Shown here: in pieces, positions 35,514 through 48,400 of the stretch
How positions within the stretch are numbered: position 1 is the first letter of the stretch
How the letters are laid out: each line of letters starts with the position of its first letter
Source: Chlorophyllum brunneum
Taxonomy: Eukaryota; Basidiomycota; Agaricomycetes; Agaricales; Agaricaceae
Length of the DNA stretch: 64,000 bases
Assembly (NCBI GenBank): GCA_963576785.1
Contig: OY756151.1
Span: 434,001 to 498,000, forward strand
Direction: 5' to 3'
Program-made: the position numbers and the translations under genes
Notes under the pieces: model-generated
Seen by the model: only the letters and a program-made list of their open reading frames with translations
Databases searched by the model: none
What the model was told of the DNA's origin: nothing

Positions 35514-38500
35514 CTACTTTTTAGCCTGGGGAAGGGTCTTGCGATAAGCCTCTTCAAGTTCCTTCTGCAGGTTTGGTAATACAGGCAAGTGGGTCTAGAA
35601 GGGTTACAAGCATCAGTTGTGCGATATATATGGAGTGGCTACGTGTTCTTACCTTATACTCCATGCTAAATTCACCTGGGAGGTAAGATAGGTACCATTC
35701 AGCCCGAGTTGGCAAGGAGGTTGTAGAAGCACTTACCCTTGCCTTGGGTTGAACCACGGAGTTGGTTCGAGTAACCAAACATGTCATTAAGGGGTACCTC
35801 GGCAATGCAAGTGAATTCCTCATCGCGGACTTCGCTGTCTATGATCGTGCCACGTCGTGCGTTCAGTCCACCAATAACTTGACCTTTATAAAGCATGTGA
35901 GAACCGAAACGGGGGTTTCAGAGAACGCCTCAATACGCACTCTGGAACTCGGATGGTGCCACGACTTCTACCGTCATAATGGGTTCAAGGATAACAGCTT
36001 TGGCTTGTCTGAAAGCCTCTCTGAAAGCGCCAATCGTTGCTAATCTGAAAGCCAACTCAGACGAGTCGACGACGTGGAAAGCACCATCTTGTAGGATAAG
36101 ACGACAACCCGAGATCGGGTTCCCAGACAGCGTTCCTTTTTCTAAAGCCTCGTAAAATCCCTGTGGGGTGAAACGGATGATGGATATGAGCTCCGACAAT
36201 CGGCGGAACAAATGTACCCACTTTCTCGACTGCGGGGATGAAGTTGGAAGGAACGTTACCGCCCATAACAACACTCTCGAAGTCAGTGTCCTTCCCGGTG
36301 TCTGCATCCGGCTCCATAGGCTCGATGTATCCAATGACCTTGGCGTACTGCCCAGCGCCACCGGTTTGTTTCTTGTGTGTGTAGTCGAAATTGGCACGTT
36401 GTGTGATGGTTTCACGGAAGGCGACCCGAGGTTTGCCAGTGGTGCACTCTGTGTTGTATTCCCGTTTCATACGTTCGACATATATTTCTAAGTGAAGCTC
36501 GCCCATTCCGGAAATAATGGTCTGGAGATTGTGATCAGACGCTAGTGATGAAAGCGCGCGGCTAGACTTACTTCCTTGCTTTCGTGATCGATATGAACTC
36601 TGAAGGTAGGGTCTTCCTTCTGGAAGCGATTAAGTGCACGTGAAAAGCTGGGAGTCTCTTGACCTTTGGGTTTAATTGCCAACGAGATAACTGGCTCGGG
36701 GACGAACATAGACGACTGCGACATGGTGATTATTGGAACCACGAAAAGCAGATATAATGACATACCATAGAGAAACTCGTAGCACCATCTGTAAAGGTGT
36801 CACCGGAAGAGCATTCCACACCGAAAATAGCACAAATTTCGCCAGGACCAATGGACTCGATATCCTAAAACGGGATGAGTCAAGACCTCTTCGCCACGAT
36901 TCGAGCGCCGTACCTCCATCTCATTGCTGTGCATGCGAACAAGGCGAGGGACCTTCACCTTTTTGCCAGTACGAGCGTTATAGATCTGCATTGATTTCTT
37001 CAAAGTACCCTGGTACACCCTCATATACGTGAGTTGCCCAAAACGTCCTTCCTCGAGCTTGAAAGCCAGTCCAACGAGTGGGGCATCAGCAGCAGGAACT
37101 AGCTGAACCTGAGGTGAACCGGTTGGTGCACTTGTGTCATGAGCCAATACTTCGCTCTCTGAGGGATTAGGAAGATAGGAGCAGACGCCATCCAAAAGAG
37201 GCTGAACGGCAGTGTTCTTAATCGCAGAGCCAAGGAAAACAGGGGAGAATTTGAGGCCGATAGTAGCACGACGAATGGCACTAGCGATTTGATCGTTGGT
37301 AGGTACTTCATCATTCAAAAATATCTCTCCCAGTTCTTCATCGACTTCTGCAAGTTGCTCAATGAGCTCTTGACGCTTTTCCTTCGCTAAATCTACAACA
37401 GATGCCGGAATTTCCTCAGAAACAATGACCTCATTGCTGACATAAATTGAGGTAAACGACGTGTATGTCCTAGGTGAATATGATCAACCCACCCTTTGTA
37501 ACCTTGATTGTAGATCGCACGCCAGTGCACGAGGTCGACCACTCCCTTGAACCCGTCTTCCATGCCAATGGGTACTTGCACAGCAGCAGCTGGGATCCGG
37601 AGCTTTGACCTTATCTGGTTCACAATCCTCCATGGGTTGGCGCCAGGCCTACATTGATTAGTGTGAGTGCCGAAGGTACTGCTCTGGCTACATACCTATC
37701 CATCTTATTGACAAAAGATATCCGGGGTACGTTATACCGGCGCATCTGACGATCCACGGTCGTTGTTTGACTCTGGAGAAGTCGCCGGTTCAGACTCCTG
37801 TAGGAGTTGGCCTCAAAATTGACGAACCTGGACACCAGCAACAGCACATAGAACCAGGACTGCACCGTCCAATACTCGCAACGCGCGTTCTACCTCGATA
37901 GTAAAGTCAACGTGGCCTAATACCAATGCGTCAATTATAACGATATCATTGAAACAGGGGATTGTTGCGTACCAGGAGTATCGATGATATTGACAGCATA
38001 TTTCTGCTTGTCACCAGAAATCGGGTCCATGGTCTCCCAATCACAGAAAGTAGCGGCGCTCTGGATTGTGATACCCTTCTCTCGCTCTAGGTCCATGCTG
38101 TCCATCTTGGCACCGACGGCATCCTTGCCTCGTACCTGAATTACAGTAGAAGGGGGCAACATGAGTTACTGTTTGAGGTCCAAGAAGAAAAGTTATGCAG
38201 TCAAGCCACGGGGTACGTGTACCTATCCCCAGAAATACGCGCAGTGCCACGAACCTCATGAATATCCTTGATTCTGCCCGTGTAATACAATATCCGCTCA
38301 GTCAGAGTCGTCTTGCCAGAGTCAATGTGAGCCGAAACTCCAATGTTTCTCTGAAAGTTGAGGCGCTTGTAGTCTTTATCCGAAAGTGTGTATTTAAGTG
38401 TCTCTGGGGCGCTCGCGGTGTCATCAGTAGACTTCAAGGCAGCTGCAGCCGAAGCAGCACGCTTGTTAGTGAGGGGCAGAAGGGAAAGAGAGAGGTAGGA

Positions 38501-38557
38501 AGGAGAGTGTAGTCGCTGTGCGCAGCGCGTCTGAGTCCATAGACGACGCAGGAGCAT
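35514..38557 (-). CDS. mef1: Mitochondrial translation elongation factor G (EF-G1)
   Basis: The GTPase that drives ribosome translocation in mitochondria. The start at 38557 gives [17 protein letters not shown], a basic, acid-free mitochondrial presequence. GTPase motifs in order: G1 [10 protein letters not shown]2 [12 protein letters not shown]3 DTPG, G4 VNKMDR. Later blocks: [118 protein letters not shown], and the domain V end [19 protein letters not shown]. The last exon ends [12 protein letters not shown] with TAG at 35514-35516. Around twelve short introns. A single-copy housekeeping gene, apparently intact. Confidence 0.93.
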
Positions 38558-38973
38558 CGTGGCCGTCCGTCACTTGGCCGTTGAGGTGGTCGGAAGTAAA
38601 TCCCGGAAATCGTCCCGTAGAAATTTTGGAGCGTCATAGCTTAGTCAGCAACACTCGGTACCGTGTGAATTGTCCAGCACGACCCGGAGCTCGCCCTCCG
38701 GGTGGTTCGCGCCTCGCCCAAGCTCATAATCATCGCTCGGAACGGACAAGCTGCACACCCGGACCTATATGGGTCTAATCAGAAGAGCTTTTGAGATGCC
38801 CCGATATCTCCCTCATGGCCGCCGCGTGTAGTTACAAGAACGAAACGTTGATATAAGAGAAGTTACACTCGCTTGACATAAGTTCGCACCCCTTCAAGTA
38901 CATCATAGCACCGGTAACAAAGAACACGCTAGCAGAAGCGATTTTACTCAACCATTCACTTATAGGAACTCAG
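38558..38973. other. Divergent region between mef1 and the kinase-like gene
   Basis: Holds the mef1 promoter. The missing 5' exon(s) of the kinase-like gene should also be here, but I found no ATG-started exon that splices cleanly to the first visible exon. Confidence 0.4.
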
Positions 38974-40213
38974 AGAAATAGCAGAGAGCGAAATTACTCT
39001 AGGCAAATTTGCCAATTGTGGATCCTTTTCGGATATACATGTCGGATTTTGGACGAATAGTAGTCTCGACGGCACTGAGAAGGTAACGTTCCTCAAAACA
39101 CCTACTTCGACGTCATTCCTCACATTCTTGTCTTCAGCTTGCGATTAAGTGCTTCCGAAGAGTGCCAAGTCGACCCTATGAAAGCGAAGAGGATACAACA
39201 CGTGCTATGCAGAGGGTAAATAGAATCACCATCCTATCCGATTATCCACTCATATTTTAACTTAGAGGTTGAATAGTGAAGTTGAGACGTGGCTGAATGC
39301 CCAACCTCATCCCAATATCTTACCGTTCCTAGGCGTTTACTATCGGGGTTCGGAAATATTCCCTACACTCGTCTCTCCTCTCAGAGATGCTGGCAACATT
39401 CTCCAGTATATACGCACACACAGTGTTGACCGGAAATTCGTCGTATGCACCGTCGCTCCTGATCTCGTATATGAAGCTGAAATGGTCTCCAGTCAATTGG
39501 TATCACCCGCGGAATGGCCCATCTGCACTCGCAGAATATCATCCATGGAGATCTTACTCCCGTAAGCACGTACTCCTTGTTCCTGACCGAACCGCTACCA
39601 ACTTGGAATATAAGAACAACATTATCATACACGTGGATAAGGATGGAAACGTAATCCCAGAGATATCAGACTTTGGGAGGGCAAGGATTTTGAACGTTAA
39701 GGGACACACGGGAAGCCTTCACGCAACGCGCCAGTACGGACCCCATCTCTCTTTACTCTCCCAATCATTAATCAAGTGACAATCCTGTTTCACGCTCAGG
39801 TATACGGCACCAGAGGTCTTATTTCCGTCTCATTTTCCCGGAACCCCTGTCATTGAGGTCGCTCCAGAAACCAACAAACTGCTCACAAAGGCCTCCGATG
39901 TATGGAGTCTTGGAATGGTTCTGCTACATGTACGCCCGACTTCTCTTCATTACCGTCGCTTACTTAGCACCGTTCATAGGTCATCAGTGGGGTGGCACCT
40001 TACCCGAGCTTAAACGAAGCACAGATCGTTATTGCTCTTCATGAAAAGCGTGAGCCAGATCCCGATAATCACAACTTGTCTGGATGTCCCGCGCGGGAGT
40101 CGGTTTGGCCCTTGCTTCGACGTTGTTGGGAGTTTCAAGCATCCCCAGAGGACCGTTGTACGGCAAGAGACTGCTTCAACGTACTTCGACAGCTGACCGG
40201 CTCCCAAAACTAA
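38974..40213 (+). CDS. Protein kinase-like protein, HGD catalytic loop (5' end unresolved)
   Basis: First visible exon: EIAESEITLGKFANCGSFSD with a degenerate Gly loop, ending at TEK before a 58-nt-scale intron; the next exon gives LAIKCFRRV with the ATP-binding Lys. Later exons read LNAQPHPNILPFLGVYY, GMAHLHSQNIIHGDLTP / NNIIIHVDKDGN, EISDFGRARI, YTAPEVLFPSHF, KASDVWSLGMVLLH and SGVAPYPSLNEAQIVIALHE. The stop is at 40211-40213. The catalytic loop is HGD rather than HRD, a common form in expanded mushroom tyrosine-kinase-like families, and Lys, DFG and APE are kept, so activity is plausible. The start codon and Gly loop are the uncertain parts; a truncated gene cannot be excluded. It sits between mef1 and NACHT copy D. 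Confidence 0.75.
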
Positions 40214-40796
40214 CCGCTTTCTCCTGCAATCTCTCCTCTCAGAGATCTTCTTCTTGTCGCCTGTATGTCTACAAATTAAAATGCGCTCCGATCGTCGTGC
40301 CATATATTCGAAATAATCATCGTGACCAAATTGTATAGGCTGGAGCCGTACAATTTACAACGAATAGTTTAGTTGCCCCTGCCCATGTTCAAATACTTCA
40401 GAATTTGTATCATACCACTCACGTTGGTGAATAACCCCTTCGCACTCCGCGACTCTTTTCCTCGATCCGCGGCTCCTTCTCATCAGATCTAATCAAAATG
40501 AAGTGAAGCCACGCAATTCATGTATATACCTTTGACCCGTGCACAAGATAATATACCTATATGAGGAACGTTTATGACCATCCGTCAGCGTGTGGCGGAC
40601 TTTCGGTGCCCCAGTCCCTTACCCCACAATCATGAATCTTCACCAGAAATGGCTTATCATCTCCCGGACGGATCTCATCACATCTCTCGGACGGGTCTCA
40701 TCAACATGTTGCATGCCTCGTGTCTGTCCTTAACTTATCGTCGTCCGCATTCGACAAAGGTCTCAATCCTTCAATACCGTAACAAAATGTAGTGAA
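40214..40796. other. Intergenic region between converging kinase-like gene and NACHT D
   Basis: 3' flanks of both genes; no further feature seen. The short repeated phrase catctc(c/t)cggacgg(a/g)tctcatca occurs twice at about 40660-40700. Confidence 0.45.
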
Positions 40797-43017
40797 TTAT
40801 ACACTCGTACCCTCAGGATACGGCCTGAGGTGATAAAAATCATCTCCTTCTGGCTCTAACAAAGCCCTGTTACTCCCTCTCCCGATGATGTAAGGTTTCC
40901 TTTCCTGCTCCGAAGGAAGCCTTCCTCGCTTGATATTCGAAAGTGCCTGTTGTATGGTGTCGAGAGGTCCACTGCGGAGTGGGCGGATGATCTTGGAACG
41001 CCAACGTCGAGGTATCTGATAGTTACGACTAGTTAACCAAAGTGCTAAAGTTGCAGATTTATAACGTACCTTTGCAATGAATGCCTCAATCACCTCTCCA
41101 GGAAAGGGGTAGTCTACTAACCACTTGCTCTAGTTGAATTGCGAAATTTGCTGCAAAATATCTTCCCCTACATCTACATCACGATGGGTAGCAAAAGAGA
41201 ACAAGCACTCCAGCGCGACCCCATAGGCAAATGTGCTCGAAGCCATCGGATCAGCCCATGATAGGACGTCGGCTGGATAAAGTAAGCGGCCGTGCAGTAT
41301 GACGAGTACATCACCCACTGTTGCTAGTTGACATACGATATAGGGTATTGGTGGCTACTTTGGTGCACCGTCGACGAATATCTGGCGTATTGGCACAAAA
41401 TCTGGGTCCTGACCTCGTTGGGTCGAATAGGAAGTCGGTGATTGACGTATGGCAGAATAAGAATTTGACGGGCATCCCTTGTTGAGATTTCTGTATATCG
41501 AGAACAGAGTGAAGGTTCCTGGTGGCTGCGTGGAATGCTGTTAATGAGAGACCAAGCGCTGAACAATAATATATGATTTCAGACCCTGATCCACACCCCC
41601 CAACGGCGAGGTAGGGTACGCATGAGGAGAAGCGACAGAGTATCCTTAAGGACTACTTCTGGTATCTGCATCATGATCAACATATAGAACCGGTCCAATT
41701 TCGAAAGTGGATTTCTATCCGATCCTGAAATCTTGTGATCCAACTCTAACACCGAGCGCAGTCGTTTCTCAGGCCCGATGTTACTGTCCTGGCCAATATA
41801 CCGGGTAATGGTAGTCGCATAGATGAACAAGCCCGATGATTGATCAACGAGAGAGCGAATATCTTCCTCGGATGGCCACACCATCGCACGAGGAAGACCG
41901 TACTTTGCACGAATAGTCTTAAAGCCATCACGAAGGTATGCTTCAATGTCGCTGTCGGCATCACGAGACACTGGGAGTGTGAGCTGCCACGAGAGCCTTT
42001 CGGCCAACTCTGATTCAAAAGCCGAGGCAATGTGGGGCTCTGGTCGGCTGAAAAACGCCCACAGGAAAGGTGTCGTGTGCTCGTGGATGGATGTGGTGAC
42101 GACTTCGATGATGACAACCTGGGCGGTATTCGTCTTGCATTCGTCGAGACCATCAACGATTATGACCGCGTCCATCCCCACGTCCTGACCTTTGGTGCTC
42201 AACTCACGGAGGGGCTTCACGAGGAGTTCCCGGAATTGGACATCAATTGAAGTCTCGAATACGAGGGGGTCACGTAGGACAATGGTATCAACAAGGTCAC
42301 GGTAGGCGGGGTATCTCGTAGCTAGTTGGTATGTGATTGTTAGTATGAACTTCTTTGGATTGTCCCATCCATTGGGTCGGTTGAAAAAGAAGGTTGCGCC
42401 TAGTCGACCGGACTCCTCGATATTTTCCGCGCAAGTCTGAGCGACAGCAGATTTCCCCACACCGGCTGGTCCACGCATCCAGAGGGCGCGTGCCTCTTGA
42501 GTCTTCCACCCACCCGAGCCCCAACCCGTGATAGCCCGAATGTATTCCTCTCGAGTTCCTGGATGACATTTTGGATAATCGCGATCATATGAATTATGTA
42601 TTGCTTGTGGGAGAGAGGCTTCACGGAGTAGCTTGATACCAGGTGTCTCTGCTGCGAAGCCTATCAACATCAGAATTGGGTGATGGATGATTGTAAGGAG
42701 CAATTCTACTTGTATTAGTAAGATATTTGTTATTATTCCTTTCTTTATTCTTGTGTTCGCTCTATTGTGTATGTTGTTTAGCATTATGTAATATGTTAGT
42801 ATATATATTCGATGTATGTAGTAGTACGAACAGGTTTTGCTTATTCTGTCATTTCCCCAACGTGTGCCGAGAATCGTTCGACAGGCCGACATCGACGCCT
42901 CGTCACAATGATACTCACTGCTCTTGGATGCATAATGATTGATGATCGTGGAATTGTCAATAAATTCACCACCTGCGATGGTGATCCCATGGCCTTGCTC
43001 TAGAACTGGTATCGGGG
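40797..43017 (-). pseudogene. NACHT-domain gene, array copy D (broken)
   Basis: Close to copies C and E, but damaged. The start Met is ATA (reading IPVLEQGHGITIAGGEF at 43017). The first intron carries an extra AT-rich insert (about 42.69-42.84 kb). Walker A GPAGVGKSA, FFFNRPNGWDNPKKF, Walker B IIVDGLDEC and FFSRPEPHI are kept. After LSLLLMRTL a six-C run on the plus strand (41596-41601) adds one base and shifts the frame; EIIYYCSALGLSL follows in the next frame. In the next-to-last exon the conserved Trp of LSQFNW is a TAG stop at about 41134. The last exon reads IPRRWRSKIIRPLRSGPLD and ends at 40797. At least three lesions, so non-functional unless the reading is an assembly error. Confidence 0.85.
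42690..42840. other. AT-rich insert in the first intron of NACHT copy D
   Basis: Other copies have a first intron of about 50-60 nt; here it is about 270 nt because of an AT-rich block with ttgttattattcc and atatatattcgatg. Possibly a small non-autonomous element or its remnant. No terminal repeats were confirmed. Confidence 0.4.
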
Positions 43018-43119
43018 TATGGACGTTGAGGGTTCCCGGTGCAAGGCGGTGGTTGTGGCTGGGAAAGAAGTGTTCACACCATGAGGCCTCGGGCATGTTT
43101 CTACAGCTGCTGTTTGGTC

Positions 43120-43882
43120 ATGGAACATTTGATTGACTGTCATAGTGAACAATCTGGAGGTCATGGTGATACCTGCGGTCAATGACATGGACAGACATCT
43201 AGTAGAGATCTCGCCACCCTCGGTCGAGTGCTACGCACACTAACACAGGTCCTCGCACATCGTCATTCATTTCATAGCTTTTGTGTGACATTCACCAAGT
43301 CATCTCTTCAGCAAGTCTACTCCACCCCTCACATTCAAACGAAAGTCTTATTCGATCCCAAGGATCCTGGAGCTGAATTGGGTCAGAGGGTGCAACCGCC
43401 AATTGGATGCGTGCAGAAATTGGACATCGAAATTCGGGAATCCGGCGCATGCACAATTTTTCGCCCGAACCAATGTCCTGAGTTGTAACATTATGCACGT
43501 ATACTTGAATGACTACTCGAAGACATACGGTAGGGTCAACCCCGCATATACCAAAGGTTAAAGAGACAACAACTTGATTCTCAGTGCTGCGAGCACCAGA
43601 ATTTGGCCATCCGCGTAATGTCTTTCAGTTTGAACGTTTTACTTGGTAGGGGACAATAGGCCCTGAGCCCGACTGACACGACAACGTCCCGAATTGTTCT
43701 AAGCTCTTCGACCTGCAAGAAACCCCTTGGACCGCCTACACAATGCGACCTATTCATTTCCTATATCTTGATTCTTGTGGTCTCATTTCATCTGTCCCCA
43801 TTTCCGGTTGCCACTGGTCATACATAACGTGTGGAGCTTTTTCTCACCCTTACCACGTGGTACTCCAGCCAAGACTCAAGTC
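43120..43882. other. Upstream flank of NACHT D and 5' UTR of the LINE
   Basis: The 5' boundary of the LINE must lie here but is not marked by a repeat I can see. From about 43.63 kb the composition resembles the ORF1 region (C-rich, CpG present), so the LINE 5' UTR may begin near there. Confidence 0.4.
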
Positions 43883-45484
43883 ATGGCTGCCTCAGTACCC
43901 CCAAAAGGCGTTAGAATTAGCGATATATCCTCCTTTTTCCCTCCTCGTAAACCTGCGAACAACCCGACGCCTGAAACTAGCCCGCAAAGCGCAATCGCTG
44001 GCACTAAAGGCCCATCTGGACCAAGAGCGACTACACGAGCGGGAACGAGCGCCACCAGCTCACCAGTGGTGACACCCCCTCCCAAGCCCCCGGTAAACCT
44101 AACGGAGGAAGCTGCCGAACCCAGTGAACCGAAAAATGATGAGGAAGTCCGCGAAAGCAGGGAACTTCTCATCCAAAAAGGGCTACTCACCGAGGAAGAC
44201 CACTACCCTACTCAAGGGACCCTAGGCCGCATCCTATGCGACATAGCAAGTACCCCCGGCTTCACAGCGCCAGAGGTCCGCAAGATTGCGAAGGCGGTAG
44301 GGCTGATACTGAGGAGAAAAGCGGACTACGAGGATAGGCGAAAAGGACCGGAGGAAGGAGAGTCAGAAGAGGCTCCCCCAGTGAGTACGTTCAAGGATGA
44401 CATACTAGACGCAATGAAGGGCATTTGGCAAAAGACAGAAGAGCAGCTACAGGACAGAGTCGATCGCACAGTCAAGTCCATGGAGGAGATGGTCAAGGAG
44501 GTCAAGAGGATCACAGAGAACTTGAACAAGGACCGCCCAGCGCAACGATGGGGAGACATAGACTTCCCCCCCCTGGGAACTCAGGATACCAGCACCAACG
44601 TAGATGCTCGGCAGAGGACGGCGCCCCAAGCACAGAGGGATGAAGCCAGGGACAGGGAGCGGCGACGCATGAAAACACGCCAGCTGGTGCTTGACATCAA
44701 GAGTGACCACTCTCTGGCCAACACCAGCAACATAGGACGCAGAGAAGAACTCAGCAGGGCACTCAGAGCCATCAATGCACCTCAAGGGGCGAACATAGCC
44801 CTAGTCGAGAAGATGCGTATGGGTGGAATCCTGATCGAACTCAACTCGGAAGAAACAGGGGAATGGCTCAAAGAACCCAAGAACTCGGAGGCATTTAGGA
44901 AGGAGCTCAAGGTCGACGTCGACTTCACCAGAAGGACCCGCAACATAATTGCAAAATTTGTAACCTGTGACTTCGACCCCGAGAAAAAAGAACACATCGC
45001 AGATCTCATGGACGACAACTGCTGGGACTCCGATACGTTCATCAAGGCCCGATGGATCAAGGCAGTCGCCAGGAGAAGGGAACACCAGAGGGTGGCACAC
45101 CTGATGATCACCCTGGCTGACAATGAGGACCTCGAGAGACTCCTGGAAGGGAGACGACACATCAACGTGTGGGGAAAAAGGATCCCGGTCGAGAAGGACC
45201 AGAGGATCCCCGTTCGCTGCGCTAAGTGCCAACATTACGGGCACTATGCTACTGACTGTCATAAGAGCTCAGACACCTGTGGAAAATGCGGCGCAGAAGG
45301 ACACCGCTCAAGAGAATGCGGCTCAACTACGACCCACTGCGTCAACTGCAAGGAGGACAGGCATGAGTCATACAGCACAGAATGCCAAGTATACCAGAAG
45401 AAGCTGTCAACCCTCAATGGCGGACAAACAGAACGCATCCCGATGAGTGATAGGACGCCACCTAACCCCCCACAACTGACCTAA
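43883..45484 (+). CDS. LINE ORF1, gag-like RNA-binding protein
   Basis: 533 codons from MAASVPPKGVRISDISSFFP (ATG at 43883 in a good initiation context; an in-frame ATG at 43775 is less likely) to TAA at 45482-45484. The N-terminal third is low-complexity, Pro/Thr-rich; the middle is charged and coiled-coil-like (LDAMKGIWQKTEEQLQDRVD). The C-terminal half is an RRM-like part with IALVEKMRMGGILIELNSEE, then three zinc knuckles, CAKCQHYGHYATDC, CGKCGAEGHRSREC and CVNCKEDRHESYSTEC. Such proteins form the RNP with LINE RNA. The frame is open over its whole length and CpG-rich, unlike the 3' half of the element. Confidence 0.88.
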   Translation: MAASVPPKGVRISDISSFFPPRKPANNPTPETSPQSAIAGTKGPSGPRATTRAGTSATSSPVVTPPPKPPVNLTEEAAEPSEPKNDEEVRESRELLIQKGLLTEEDHYPTQGTLGRILCDIASTPGFTAPEVRKIAKAVGLILRRKADYEDRRKGPEEGESEEAPPVSTFKDDILDAMKGIWQKTEEQLQDRVDRTVKSMEEMVKEVKRITENLNKDRPAQRWGDIDFPPLGTQDTSTNVDARQRTAPQAQRDEARDRERRRMKTRQLVLDIKSDHSLANTSNIGRREELSRALRAINAPQGANIALVEKMRMGGILIELNSEETGEWLKEPKNSEAFRKELKVDVDFTRRTRNIIAKFVTCDFDPEKKEHIADLMDDNCWDSDTFIKARWIKAVARRREHQRVAHLMITLADNEDLERLLEGRRHINVWGKRIPVEKDQRIPVRCAKCQHYGHYATDCHKSSDTCGKCGAEGHRSRECGSTTTHCVNCKEDRHESYSTECQVYQKKLSTLNGGQTERIPMSDRTPPNPPQLT

Positions 45485-45489
45485 GGAAC

Positions 45490-48400
45490 CGTCTAAGGAT
45501 ATTACAGCTAAATCTCAACAAATCTGAGTCGGCACACCTCGAACTAATCAACCGCAACCTCGTTGACAGTTGGGACATCATCTGCATCCAGGAGCCACAT
45601 ATCACCCGCTTCGACCACATCAGAACCCCAAACCGCTTCAGACCGGTACTACCAGCATCACGCCATGACAAGACTGCAGGCAGGGTACGATCGGTCATGT
45701 GGATCAATGAGAGGCTCAACACAAACAGCTGGGAGATGATCAACATCCCGAAAACAAACGATATCACCGCAATTAGATTACGAGGCACCTACGGAATGGT
45801 AACAATACTCAACATCTACAATGCCTGCGACCACAACCAAGTCCAAAACAAATTGAACAGATTCCTAAACGGTCAGGGCAGGGACTTCTATGGCAACGAC
45901 ACGAAACACGTAATATGGTGCGGCGATTTCAATAGGCACCACCCCCTCTGGGATAGGGAAGAGGACACAGATCTTTTTCGAGGGCAGAATGGGAGGAGGG
46001 CTGAGAAGTTTATTCAAATCATGGCAGAACATGACATGGTGATGATACTTCCCAAAGGAATTCCAACACTACAAACTCATAGAACAAAGTGATATACTAG
46101 GCCAGATAATGTCTTTGCCACCAAACACATACTGACACACCTGGTTAGATGTGAAGTCAATGCAGCATGGCGACCACTCTGCATGGACCACTTCCCAATC
46201 ACCATGATTATCAACCTCCCAACAGAGAAGTTGTAACCTAAGCCCACCTACAGCTTCAGAATGACTGACTGGAATTGATTCAAAGAGGAAGTGGAGAGAA
46301 GACTGCCACAGATAGAGGAGCCAGCAGCAATCACGATGGTGAGTGATCTAGAGAAACAGATCCAGTGTTTCACCAGAATACTATAGGAATCGATCAAGAT
46401 AGCCATTTCCAAGGTAAAGATATGCCCACACATGAAAAAGTGATAGAATTGTGAGCTGGATGACATGAAAAAGGAGCTTAGCAAACTCAATCAAAAGTCA
46501 TACAAGTAGAAACATACCCTAGACTACCCAGCCTTCAAGCAGTACAAGAAGTTGAGGAATAAGTATGTGGACACAATCCTGCAAGCCAAGAAGACCCACT
46601 AGGAGGAATTCCTGGAGGAGACTGAGGAGAGGAAGATATGGAATACTAATAAGTATATGAAAAATCTAGCAAGGGATGGCAAAAACCCCAAGATATCCAT
46701 TCTTACGACATGGGATGGGGATGGTACAGAAACAAAGCACATATTCAACAAGGAAAAGACTAATATACTAGAAGAGGTCTTCTTTCCCAAAAAACCACTG
46801 GAATCAACAGTCCCAAGAGAATATACCTATTCTAACCCACTCCAACCAAGATGTACAATCAATGAAAGATAGGTTTAGGCCAACATAGAGGGACCAGCCC
46901 TGTATAAGGCTCTAGGACCAGATGGGATCCCAAACATAGTTCTGCAAAAGTCAGTCGACCTTATTGTACTATATCTGGTACATATCTTTGGGGCAATGCT
47001 GGACCTAGGACACTAATATAATGACTGGAGAACATCTACAACAGTGGTACTAAGAAAACCAGGCAAACTGTCATACAAGATACCTAAGGCCTACAGGCCA
47101 ATTGTACTACTATACACTCTCAGCAAGGTACTAACGTCAATCATCATGGAAGAGGTATCCTGGTTGATAGAGAACAATGGCCTGCTACTGGCCAACCATT
47201 ACAGGAGAAGACCATGTAGAACAACATCAGATACAGTACACTACCTGGTTAGCAGAGTAAAGAAGGCATGGTAAGTGAGGCTAGTAGCATTAGTACTCTA
47301 CCTTGATGTGGAGAGAGCATTTCCAAACACAGTAACTGACAGACTTATCCATAACATGTGGAAAAAGTGAGTACTATCAGCCTATATGGAATTCATACAC
47401 TTATTCTTGATAAACAGACAGACATGTCTCAAATTTGACAACTACACCTCTGATTCCATCCCCATTGACAATGGGATAGGCCAAGATGATCTGCTTTCTA
47501 TATTGATATACCTTATCTATAATACAGACTTACTTGAAATACCTACCAAAGATAAAGAGTGTATACTAGGCTATGTTAATGATGTATGTTTTATAGCATT
47601 CGGAAAGGACTTCAAGAGTACCACAAACATACTCAAGAATATGATGGAGTGAGAGAGAGGAGGGTTCTCCTGGAGTAAAGACCATAACTTAAGGTTTGCT
47701 CCAGACAAACTTGCAGTTACACACTTCTTGAGAATGGAGGAAAACACAGTGAGGTCAGAAAGGGCAGCTAGGAAGGTAGAGAAAGTCCTATTGGTATTGG
47801 AGGGTCAAGTTATGGAAGAAGCAAAAGTATATAAATATCTAGGGATATTTATTGACAGCAAGCTGAGATGGAAGGAGCAGACAGAGAGGGCAGTGGTGAA
47901 GGCCACAAAATAGATGCTAATATTCAAAAAACTAGCCAAACTCTCAAAGAGCATCAGCCAAAAGCTGATGAGACAACTTTACCTTAGAGTATCAATACCA
48001 AAAATGACATATGCCCTCGATGTCTGGTATGACCCACTACACCTCAAGCTAGGAGCCAAAAAGAAGACAGGATCAGTGCAGGTGTAGAAAGAACTGGCAA
48101 AAGTACAATGGTTGGCAGCTTTGACTATTATAGGTAGTCTATAGTCTACACCAAACAATATACTAGATACACACACCAGGCTCACCCCTATTCAACTCAT
48201 ACTGGAAAAGGTTTACTTCAGGAATATCACCCACATATGTATACTACCAGCTTCAAACCTGCTAACAAGCATAGCAAGGTACTACTTCTTAGGATCAGAC
48301 AAAAAGCATCTGACAAACCTGCACATAGATTCAACCTCAATCCTAGAACAATAGAGACTATAAGCCTGACTATCATTACCTCAGTGGATCCTTTCCCAAA

